Source: Lutibacter sp. (GTDB lineage: Bacteria > Bacteroidota > Bacteroidia > Flavobacteriales > Flavobacteriaceae). Taken from it: a stretch of DNA of 13,276 nucleotides. The stretch covers positions 1 through 13,276 of the forward strand of contig JAUVOS010000049.1 in the NCBI GenBank assembly GCA_030599055.1, written 5' to 3'. Both the position numbers and the translations under genes were made by a program. The notes beneath the pieces are model-generated. The model was not told the DNA's origin and did not search any database. It saw nothing but the letters and a program-made list of their open reading frames with translations. Positions 6,050 to 12,775 of this stretch are shown here, in pieces (position 1 is the first letter of the stretch; each line of letters opens with the position of its first letter).

Positions 6050-7324
6050 GTGAAAGTTTTTAAATTTGGTGGTGCATCTATAAAAGACGCCAAAAACATC
6101 GTTAATCTAGCAAATATACTAAAATCTGAAGGGTTTCAAGATACTTTTTTAGTTATTTCTGCTATGGGAAAAATGACAAATGCTTTTGAAGAAATTGTTT
6201 TAAGTTATCACACTAATTCAGACGATTTAGATGAAAAAATACATTTTGTAAAGAAATACCACACTGCAATCTTACAAGAATTGTTTCAATCATCTCACTC
6301 AATTTTTGATAAAATTAAAACACTTTTCGAAGAAATGAATTGCTTTTTTACTCAAAATAAAAATAGTAATTACGATTATATTTATGATCAAATTGTGGGT
6401 TTCGCCGAACTTATTTCAACTTTAATAATCAGCAGTTATCTAAATGATATTAAAATAACAAATACATGGCTTGATGCAAGAAAACTAATTAAAACTAATT
6501 ATCATTTTCGAAATGCTGTTGTCAATTGGGATTTGACTGATGATAACATTACGAAAATGGTTACATCAGATTCATTATACATTACACAAGGGTTTATTGG
6601 AGGGGCAACTAATACTATCTCAACAACTTTAGGTAGAGAAGGCTCTGACTATTCAGCTGCAATCTTTGCTTTTTGTTTACACGCAGAAAGCTTAACAATA
6701 TGGAAAGATGTTCCCGGTGTACTTAATGCGGATCCTCGTTATTTTAAAAATACCCTACTACTTGAACAAATATCGTATCGAGAAGCCTTAGAACTGGCAT
6801 TTTATGGAGCTTCAATAATTCATCCAAAGACAATAAAACCCTTAGAAAACAAGAATATTCCTCTTTATGTGCGTTCGTTTACAAATATCGAAGGAAAAGG
6901 CACTTTAATTAACAAAAATATTCCCATTTCTCCCCTTACAGCATGTTATACTTATAAAGCTAATCAAATTTTAATTTCCATAGCTGCTAAAGATTTTTCA
7001 TTTATGATTGAACATAATATCAGTCATATTTTTAAATTATTTACTGAATATAAAATAAATGTAAACCTTATTCAAAACTCTGCAATAAGTTTTTCAGTAT
7101 GTATTGAAGATCCTTATAATGAATTCGATAATTTATTTAAAGAATTATTAAAGCATTATGAGATCAGTTTTCATAAAAGTGTAAATTTAATCAGTATTCG
7201 TCACTTCACCGAAGAGGATATTCGAATAGTTTTATTGAGTAATACCATTTTGTTACGACAACAAAGTAATGAAACAATACAATTTGTTGTTAAAGACACT
7301 AAACCACACATTTTTTCTATTTAA
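6050..7324 (+). CDS. Aspartate kinase-like protein
   Basis: Probable ATP-dependent kinase of the aspartokinase family, which phosphorylates aspartate in the first step to lysine, threonine and methionine. The 424 residues begin with KFGGAS (5-10, family KFGGTS) and show FAELIST (118-124, carrying the conserved Glu), STTLGREGSDYSAA (191-204, family TTLGRGGSDYTAA), WKDVPGVLNADPR (218-230) and FYGASIIHPKTIKP (251-264). The kinase core is therefore intact, apart from G to E in the GRGGSDY loop. The C-terminal 125 residues resemble the ACT regulatory region but the second unit looks shortened. The start is GTG at 6050: an in-frame TAA at 6035 excludes an earlier ATG, and GTG yields the canonical MKVFKFGG. 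The overlapping ATG at 6048 runs straight into TGA. It stands alone rather than with other lysine/threonine genes, so the physiological role is open and I give no symbol. Confidence 0.85.
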   Translation: MKVFKFGGASIKDAKNIVNLANILKSEGFQDTFLVISAMGKMTNAFEEIVLSYHTNSDDLDEKIHFVKKYHTAILQELFQSSHSIFDKIKTLFEEMNCFFTQNKNSNYDYIYDQIVGFAELISTLIISSYLNDIKITNTWLDARKLIKTNYHFRNAVVNWDLTDDNITKMVTSDSLYITQGFIGGATNTISTTLGREGSDYSAAIFAFCLHAESLTIWKDVPGVLNADPRYFKNTLLLEQISYREALELAFYGASIIHPKTIKPLENKNIPLYVRSFTNIEGKGTLINKNIPISPLTACYTYKANQILISIAAKDFSFMIEHNISHIFKLFTEYKINVNLIQNSAISFSVCIEDPYNEFDNLFKELLKHYEISFHKSVNLISIRHFTEEDIRIVLLSNTILLRQQSNETIQFVVKDTKPHIFSI

Positions 7325-7431
7325 TTATTTTGGTTCTGTTGTAGAATAGTGTGGACTTTGGACTCTCTGTATAATAGCTATTGCACAAAGAACCCAAAAG
7401 GAGGCTCAAAGTTTCTCAAAGAGAAATTGTT

Positions 7432-7493
7432 AGGGCAAGTAATTTGTTAACTTGCTGTGATCAATAGACGTATAAAAAGTGTGCGTTTGCCCT
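7432..7493 (+). other. Mutually exclusive stem-loops in the spacer before the TonB-dependent receptor
   Basis: AGGGCAA (7432-7438) can pair with TTGCCCT (7487-7493), extendable by one G-U pair. GCAAGT (7435-7440) can instead pair with ACTTGC (7450-7455) across a 9-nt loop. Both use bases 7435-7438, so only one can form at a time. A separate small hairpin, TTTCTC-AAA-GAGAAA, is at 7412-7426. No T-run follows, so this is not a standard terminator. It could be the 3' untranslated region of the kinase gene, a small RNA, or chance. The rest of this 245-bp spacer has no recognisable gene. Confidence 0.35.
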
Positions 7494-7512
7494 GACTAAA
7501 TAATAGAGATTT

Positions 7513-7542
7513 TTGATGATTTATAAAATAATTTGTACTTTG
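7513..7542 (+). promoter_or_regulatory. Candidate promoter of the TonB-dependent receptor gene
   Basis: TTG (7513-7515), a 20-nt spacer and TACTTTG (7536-7542) give a Bacteroidota-type promoter with a -7 element one base shorter than TAnnTTTG. Transcription would start near 7549, about 20 nt before ATG 7570. The -7 lies inside a perfect inverted repeat (see next entry). Confidence 0.45.
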
Positions 7543-7552
7543 CCGAGTACAA
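7533..7552. promoter_or_regulatory. Inverted repeat over the receptor promoter, possible operator
   Basis: TTGTACT (7533-7539) and AGTACAA (7546-7552) are perfect 7-bp inverted repeats separated by ttgccg. The element covers the candidate -7 box and the expected start point, the position where a dimeric repressor would block transcription. The regulator is unknown. Confidence 0.4.
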
Positions 7553-7569
7553 CCAAATAATTCAACCTT

Positions 7570-10563
7570 ATGAAAAATTTATTATTTAGTACTATTTTAG
7601 TATTTACAAGTGTCTTTTTATTTTCTCAAACGACCCTTACTGGAAATGTAACCGATGCCCAGTCTGGTGAACCCTTACCGGGTGCTAGCATTCAAGTTGT
7701 AGGAGAAAATTTAGGAACTACTTCTGATTTTGATGGTAATTATCTCCTAACAGTCAGTAAAAACGCACCTTTTTCTGTAGAAGTTTCTAGCATTGGCTTT
7801 AAATCATCTACAGTAGAAATAACAAGCAGCAATCAAACTGTTAATTTCGCTTTACAAGAAACAACTGAAACTTTAGATGAAGTTGTTGTTTCTGCTTCGC
7901 GAACTCCGGAGCGCATTCGTGAATCTCCCGTGACTATTGAACGCATGGATGCTAAAGCAATACAAGCAACCTCGTCTCCTAGCTTTTATGATGGATTAGA
8001 AAATTTAAAAGGAGTTGATGTTAATACAAATTCTTTAACTTTTAAATCTGTCAATACACGTGGTTTTGCCACTTTTTCAAATGCGCGTTTTGTACAATTA
8101 GTAGATGGTATTGATAACACATCACCAGCACTTAATTTTGTGTTAGGAAATTTAATAGGAATGAATGAATTGGATGTAAATTCTGTAGAGATTTTACCAG
8201 GTGCATCATCGGCTTTGTATGGAGCAAATGCCTACAATGGAATTCTTTTTATGACAAGTAAAAGTCCTTTTGACGACCAAGGAATCAGCACTTATTATAA
8301 AACGGGTTTAACCATGCAAGAGGCAGCAGGTGATAATTCTTTTAACGATTTCGGTATTCGTGCCGCTTATAAGTTTAATGATAAAGTTGCCGGAAAAGCC
8401 AATTTCTCATTCTTAAAAGGGATGGATTATTGGGCTGTTGATTATGACCAGTACGATTCTTTTGTAGTTCCCATTGGCGAACCTGCTGAAATCACACCTT
8501 TTGACCAAAGAGGTTATGCACACGATGGTGTTAATATTTATGGTGATAAAGTAGCAACAACTTTAGATTTTGAACAAATTGCTTTAGGCTATGGTATTCC
8601 CGCAAATATTGCAGAAATACTAGGAAAACACGAAATAGGACGTACAGGATATAGAGAAGCGGATTTAACAGATTATGATGCATCGAGTATAAAAGCAGAT
8701 TTTGCTTTACATTACAGACCCTGGGCTAACGACAAAGAATTCATTTTTAACTATCGTACCGGAAGAGGAAACACAATTTACCAAGGAGGCAGTCGATTTG
8801 CCCTTAAAGACTTTGTGATGAACCAAGTAAAACTCGAATTCCGAAGTAAAAATTTCTTAATCCGTGGCTATCGAACAACAGAAGATGCAGGTGATTCTTA
8901 CGATATGCAGTTTGCCGGAATAAACATGAATAAAGTTGATGCTCCCGAATGGTTTGGGGCTTATACCGGAGCCTACTTAAATGGAGCATCAGATGTCTTT
9001 ACCGATGCCTTTACCGCTGCACTAGCGGGAGGCGCAACTTTACCTGAAGCACAAGCCATTGCTGAAGGAACACTTACAGGTGCAATACCTCAATTACACG
9101 CAGGTGCAAGGGGTTACGCAGATGGAACAGTAACATTACAACCCGGAACACCCGAATTTGATGCTGCCTTTAATAAAGTAATTAATGATCCTGATTTAAA
9201 AACAGGAGCAAAATTTGTAGATAATTCATCTGTAAATCATGCAGATATCAATTATAATTTTAGAGATTTATTAGACAATTGGGGAGACGTACAAATTGGG
9301 GGCTCGTATAGACGCTATTCTTTAAATTCTGCAGGTACTATTTTTACGGATTATGATGGTGCTATTAATTATGACGAATATGGTATTTATACACAATTAT
9401 CTAAAAAGTTTGCTGACGAACGCCTTAAGTTTACAGGTTCTGCACGTTACGATAAAGCACAAAATTTTGATGGCAATGTGTCGCCACGTATAGCATTAGT
9501 ATATACAGCCGGTGAAAATAGAAATCACAACTTTAGAGCCTCCTTCCAAACAGGATTTAGAAATCCAACCACTCAAGATCAATATATTGGTTTGGATTTA
9601 GGAGCCGCAATTTTAGTGGGTTCAGCACCTGACAATTTAGACAGATATACTACCAATCCAATTGACATAAGCCAAGGAAGCCAAGACGCTGTTAATTTCT
9701 TTGGTGCTGGTGGTCTCGGTTCGGCCGTAGAACTTTCAGGAAGAAGAGCTTATGACAATGCTTTTACATTGTCCTCTTTTTTAGCTTTTGTAGCATCTGC
9801 AGAAGCTACATCTCCTGATATTTCACTGCTTGAAAAATCAGATATTAATTACGTACAACCCGAAGGCATTAATGCGTATGAACTGGGTTATCGTGGACAA
9901 TTAGGGCCTTTAAGCGTTGATTTAAATGGGTATTTTAACCAATATGACGGATTTATATCTACAACTACGGTTATTGTTCCAAATTTTGGACAGGTCAGTA
10001 CTGTTATTGACCCTTCTTCAAATCCTTCTGATATTTCAAACTTACCGGCAGCCTTAGGAGGTCCAACGCCAAATGCATTAATAGCTTTAGGTAATAGCGA
10101 TTTTACACCATTCCAAGTATATTCCAATTCAAAAGCTGAGATTTCATCTTATGGAGCTACTTTAGGTTTGGCGACAAAAGTATTTGAAAAGTTTAGAGTT
10201 GGTTTAAATTATACTTACGCCAAATTTGATTTTGATCAAAGTACTGACCCCGATTATGAAGCTAGCTTTAATACTCCTGAGCATAAACTAAAAGCTAGTC
10301 TTGGAACTGATAATCTTTTTGAAAATTTCGGTTTTAACGTAAACTATCGTTATAGTACGGAGTATTTATGGCAACAAACATTTGCCGACGCAATGATTCC
10401 TGCACGTTCTGTTTTTGATGCGCAACTTAGTTATAAAGTTCCTAGCTTTAAATCATTATTTAAAATAGGTGGTGTCAACATTGGAGGCAAAGAATATACA
10501 AGTGCGCCGGGAACCGGTTATGTCGGTTCGCAGTATTATGTATCATGGACAATCAATCAATAA
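7570..10563 (+). CDS. TonB-dependent outer-membrane receptor with N-terminal carboxypeptidase-regulatory-like domain
   Basis: Outer-membrane beta-barrel transporter energised by TonB-ExbBD; substrate not identifiable from sequence. Residues 1-20 are a signal peptide ending LFSQ. Residues 22-97 form a carboxypeptidase D regulatory-like domain (GNVTDAQSGEPLPGASI, DFDGNYLL, IGFKS). TLDEVVVSASR (101-111) is the TonB-box region. The plug follows at about 115-230, including SVNTRGF (160-166), VEILPGASSALYGANAYNG (206-224) and ILFMTSK (225-231). The remainder is an aromatic-rich barrel ending YYVSWTINQ. A length of 997 residues is normal for this phylum. No susD-like lipoprotein gene follows, since the next gene is atpD, so it is not part of a standard SusCD pair. 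It has its own candidate promoter and inverted repeat upstream and a terminator downstream, and is probably monocistronic. Ala/Gly-rich inserts such as 470-495 look like long extracellular loops. Confidence 0.93.
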   Translation: MKNLLFSTILVFTSVFLFSQTTLTGNVTDAQSGEPLPGASIQVVGENLGTTSDFDGNYLLTVSKNAPFSVEVSSIGFKSSTVEITSSNQTVNFALQETTETLDEVVVSASRTPERIRESPVTIERMDAKAIQATSSPSFYDGLENLKGVDVNTNSLTFKSVNTRGFATFSNARFVQLVDGIDNTSPALNFVLGNLIGMNELDVNSVEILPGASSALYGANAYNGILFMTSKSPFDDQGISTYYKTGLTMQEAAGDNSFNDFGIRAAYKFNDKVAGKANFSFLKGMDYWAVDYDQYDSFVVPIGEPAEITPFDQRGYAHDGVNIYGDKVATTLDFEQIALGYGIPANIAEILGKHEIGRTGYREADLTDYDASSIKADFALHYRPWANDKEFIFNYRTGRGNTIYQGGSRFALKDFVMNQVKLEFRSKNFLIRGYRTTEDAGDSYDMQFAGINMNKVDAPEWFGAYTGAYLNGASDVFTDAFTAALAGGATLPEAQAIAEGTLTGAIPQLHAGARGYADGTVTLQPGTPEFDAAFNKVINDPDLKTGAKFVDNSSVNHADINYNFRDLLDNWGDVQIGGSYRRYSLNSAGTIFTDYDGAINYDEYGIYTQLSKKFADERLKFTGSARYDKAQNFDGNVSPRIALVYTAGENRNHNFRASFQTGFRNPTTQDQYIGLDLGAAILVGSAPDNLDRYTTNPIDISQGSQDAVNFFGAGGLGSAVELSGRRAYDNAFTLSSFLAFVASAEATSPDISLLEKSDINYVQPEGINAYELGYRGQLGPLSVDLNGYFNQYDGFISTTTVIVPNFGQVSTVIDPSSNPSDISNLPAALGGPTPNALIALGNSDFTPFQVYSNSKAEISSYGATLGLATKVFEKFRVGLNYTYAKFDFDQSTDPDYEASFNTPEHKLKASLGTDNLFENFGFNVNYRYSTEYLWQQTFADAMIPARSVFDAQLSYKVPSFKSLFKIGGVNIGGKEYTSAPGTGYVGSQYYVSWTINQ

Positions 10564-10607
10564 ATCACTATCATTTTAAGCTATGTGCTTGATGTAATAT
10601 AAAGTAC

Positions 10608-10642
10608 AAAAAAACGTCTTGCTTAAGCAGGGCGTTTTTTTT
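10608..10642 (+). terminator. Intrinsic terminator after the TonB-dependent receptor gene
   Basis: ACGTCTTGC (10614-10622), loop TTAA and GCAGGGCGT (10627-10635) form a 9-bp stem with two G-U pairs, flanked by an A-run before and eight T residues after. It begins 45 bp past the receptor stop and separates it from atpDC. Confidence 0.88.
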
Positions 10643-10675
10643 ATGTTTCCATTATTATTTATAAAACAAAAAAAC

Positions 10676-10683
10676 TATCTTTG
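10676..10683 (+). promoter_or_regulatory. Candidate -7 element for atpDC
   Basis: TATCTTTG is an exact match to TAnnTTTG, 63 bp before the atpD ATG. No TTG is found 17-23 nt upstream. The leader that would follow contains a weak hairpin, TAACCT (10697-10702) with AGGTTA (10712-10717). Confidence 0.5.
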
Positions 10684-10746
10684 CAAGATTGAAAAATAAC
10701 CTTGTTTGTATAGGTTAATCTACTTAAAATCGTAAAATAATACAAC

Positions 10747-12261
10747 ATGACTAGAGTTACAGGTAAAATTGCACAGATTATAGGTCCGGTAATAGATGTA
10801 TCTTTTGAATCAGGAACTGAACTTCCTAAGATTTATGACTCTCTTGAAATTACAAGAGATAACGGAGATATTTTAATACTCGAAGCGCAACAACATACTG
10901 GTGAAAACATGGTTCGTTGTATTGCGATGGATTCTACTGATGGTTTGAGTAGAGGTCGTGCAGTAGTTGCCACAGGGGCACAAATTCAAATGCCTGTTGG
11001 TAAAGATGTCTTAGGTCGTTTATTTAATGTAAACGGAAGCCCTATCGATGGTTTAAAAGCCTTACCTAAAACAGGAGATGATGGTTTACCAATACACCGT
11101 CCAGCTCCCAAATTTGAAGATCTTTCAACAAGTACTGAAGTTTTATTTACAGGAATTAAAGTTGTCGATTTAATTGAACCTTATGCAAAAGGTGGTAAAA
11201 TTGGTTTATTTGGTGGTGCAGGTGTAGGAAAAACGGTTTTAATACAAGAATTGATTAATAATGTCGCCAAAGGTCATGGTGGTTTATCTGTTTTTGCAGG
11301 AGTTGGTGAAAGAACTCGTGAAGGAAATGATTTGCTTCGTGAAATGTTAGAATCCGGTATTATAAAATATGGAGAAGCTTTTAAGAAGTCCATGGAAGAA
11401 GGCGGATGGGATTTATCAAAAGTTGACATGAATGCATTGAAAGAATCAAAGCTTTCTTTCGTTTTTGGTCAAATGAATGAACCACCGGGAGCACGTGCTC
11501 GTGTCGCCTTATCAGGTTTAACGATTGCAGAGTATTTCAGAGATGGAGCTGGTGAAAACCAAGGGAAAGATGTTTTATTCTTTATAGATAACATTTTTAG
11601 ATTCACACAAGCAGGTTCAGAAGTATCTGCACTTTTAGGTCGTATGCCTTCTGCTGTTGGATATCAACCAACATTAGCCTCTGAAATGGGTGAAATGCAA
11701 GAACGTATCACCTCTACTAAGAGAGGTTCTATTACATCTGTACAAGCAGTCTATGTACCTGCAGATGATTTAACGGATCCTGCTCCGGCAACTACTTTTG
11801 CTCACTTGGATGCAACAACAGTATTATCTCGAAAAATTGCTGAGTTAGGAATCTACCCAGCCGTTGACCCATTAGACTCTACATCACGTATTTTAACTCC
11901 CGAAATTTTAGGAGAAGAACATTACAATACAGCTCAACGTGTAATTGAATTATTACAACGATATAAAGAGCTTCAAGATATTATAGCCATCTTAGGTATG
12001 GAGGAATTAAGTGAAGAAGATAAGTTGGTAGTTCACCGCGCTCGCCGTGTACAACGTTTCTTATCGCAACCTTTCCACGTAGCAGAACAATTTACAGGAA
12101 TACCCGGTGTATTAGTAGATATTAAAGACACTATCAAAGGATTTAATATGATTATGGATGGAGAACTCGACAAATATCCTGAGGCAGCCTTTAACCTTCG
12201 TGGCTCTATAGATGATGCTATCGAAGCTGGTGAAAGAATGTTAGCAGAAGTAGAAGAATAA
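10747..12261 (+). CDS. atpD: F1F0 ATP synthase subunit beta
   Basis: Catalytic subunit of the F1 head, which makes or hydrolyses ATP in alternation with alpha on the cytoplasmic side of the membrane. In the 504 residues the Walker A loop is GGAGVGKT (156-163, K162). The catalytic glutamate and adjacent arginine are in GERTREGND (E188, R189), Walker B is LFFIDN (277-282, D281), and the torque-helix DELSEED motif appears as EELSEED (419-425). Compared with the E. coli beta chain there is an extra segment of roughly 25-30 residues at about 206-234, between LREMLESG and SFVFGQMNEPPGAR, typical of this phylum as far as I recall. ATG 10747 gives the expected MTRVTGKI start without a Shine-Dalgarno sequence. 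atpC follows after 10 bp; the other ATP synthase genes are not in the window. Confidence 0.97.
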   Translation: MTRVTGKIAQIIGPVIDVSFESGTELPKIYDSLEITRDNGDILILEAQQHTGENMVRCIAMDSTDGLSRGRAVVATGAQIQMPVGKDVLGRLFNVNGSPIDGLKALPKTGDDGLPIHRPAPKFEDLSTSTEVLFTGIKVVDLIEPYAKGGKIGLFGGAGVGKTVLIQELINNVAKGHGGLSVFAGVGERTREGNDLLREMLESGIIKYGEAFKKSMEEGGWDLSKVDMNALKESKLSFVFGQMNEPPGARARVALSGLTIAEYFRDGAGENQGKDVLFFIDNIFRFTQAGSEVSALLGRMPSAVGYQPTLASEMGEMQERITSTKRGSITSVQAVYVPADDLTDPAPATTFAHLDATTVLSRKIAELGIYPAVDPLDSTSRILTPEILGEEHYNTAQRVIELLQRYKELQDIIAILGMEELSEEDKLVVHRARRVQRFLSQPFHVAEQFTGIPGVLVDIKDTIKGFNMIMDGELDKYPEAAFNLRGSIDDAIEAGERMLAEVEE

Positions 12262-12271
12262 ATAATATATT

Positions 12272-12550
12272 ATGATTCTAGAAATAGTAACACCTGAAGC
12301 TACCATATTTAATTCTGATATTGAATCTGTAGCGGTTCCTGGCATCAATGGATCTTTTCAAATGTTAAGTGACCACGCACCTATTGTTTCTCTTTTAAAT
12401 AAAGGACTCATCAGGATTAAAGGAAGTGCAATTGAAATTAAAAACAAATTCTCTGACAAGTTTAATAAGGAAGGAGATGAATTTCAATTAGAAATTAATA
12501 GTGGAACAATTGAAATGAATGCTAATAAAATTATCATATTAGCGGATTAG
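12272..12550 (+). CDS. atpC: F1F0 ATP synthase subunit epsilon, short form
   Basis: Central-stalk subunit that couples gamma rotation to the c-ring. The 92 residues cover only the N-terminal beta-sandwich: MILEIVTPEA, then VPGINGSFQMLSDHAPIVSLL (22-42, family VPGxxGxxGILPxHAP) and the closing strand ANKIIILAD (84-92). The C-terminal helical hairpin that inhibits ATP hydrolysis in E. coli (a protein of about 138 residues) is absent. The ending at ILAD is a natural domain boundary with no frameshift evident, so this looks like a genuine short epsilon rather than a truncation. It is co-transcribed with atpD (10-bp gap) and followed by a terminator. Confidence 0.94.
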   Translation: MILEIVTPEATIFNSDIESVAVPGINGSFQMLSDHAPIVSLLNKGLIRIKGSAIEIKNKFSDKFNKEGDEFQLEINSGTIEMNANKIIILAD

Positions 12551-12574
12551 TCATCAAGCTAATAAAACAACTTT

Positions 12575-12676
12575 TTACAAAAACGCCATACGATATTCGC
12601 TTGGCGTTTTGTATTTATACCGATTGAGGATCTTTTGATACCAATTAAACACCAAAACACCCGATAATTTCTTTGG
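12575..12676 (-). pseudogene. Possible 3' remnant of a transposase gene
   Basis: The minus strand is open for 33 codons between an in-frame TGA (12679-12677) and a TAA stop (12577-12575). The peptide includes VFNWYQKILNRYKYKTPSEY, which resembles the last part of DDE integrase-core transposases (family pattern L-x-YKTPxEY shortly before the stop). No start codon, catalytic domain or terminal inverted repeat is present, so if real it is a degraded tail. The final codons overlap the atpC terminator hairpin. The family is not assignable from this length. Confidence 0.35.
12577..12612 (+). terminator. Intrinsic terminator of atpDC
   Basis: AAAACGCCA (12580-12588) and TGGCGTTTT (12602-12610) form a perfect 9-bp stem. 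The 13-nt loop can fold further through CGA-TAT-TCG (12591-12599). A T-rich tail is within the 3' arm and an A-rich one within the 5' arm, so it may act in both directions. It begins about 27 bp after the atpC stop. Confidence 0.8.
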
Positions 12677-12720
12677 TCATTTTGAATACTTTCTAATACA
12701 GTTATAAATGCAAATTCCAT

Positions 12721-12753
12721 AAAAAAACCCTGACAATACTCGCGTCAGGGTTT
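12721..12753 (-). terminator. Intrinsic terminator of the S8 peptidase gene
   Basis: AAACCCTGAC (12725-12734) and GTCAGGGTTT (12744-12753) form a perfect 10-bp stem with a 9-nt loop. On the minus strand it is followed by seven T residues (12727-12721). It begins 22 bp after the stop of the minus-strand peptidase gene and faces the atpC terminator. Confidence 0.9.
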
Positions 12754-12775
12754 GAAAATAATGCTATTTTTTTTC

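Noticed and set aside
12559..12720. A 53-codon minus-strand ORF starting just after the peptidase terminator (MEFAFITVLESIQ...).
   Set aside because: It starts right after the terminator, lies in a different frame from the transposase-like peptide, overlaps the atpC terminator, and resembles no family I know.
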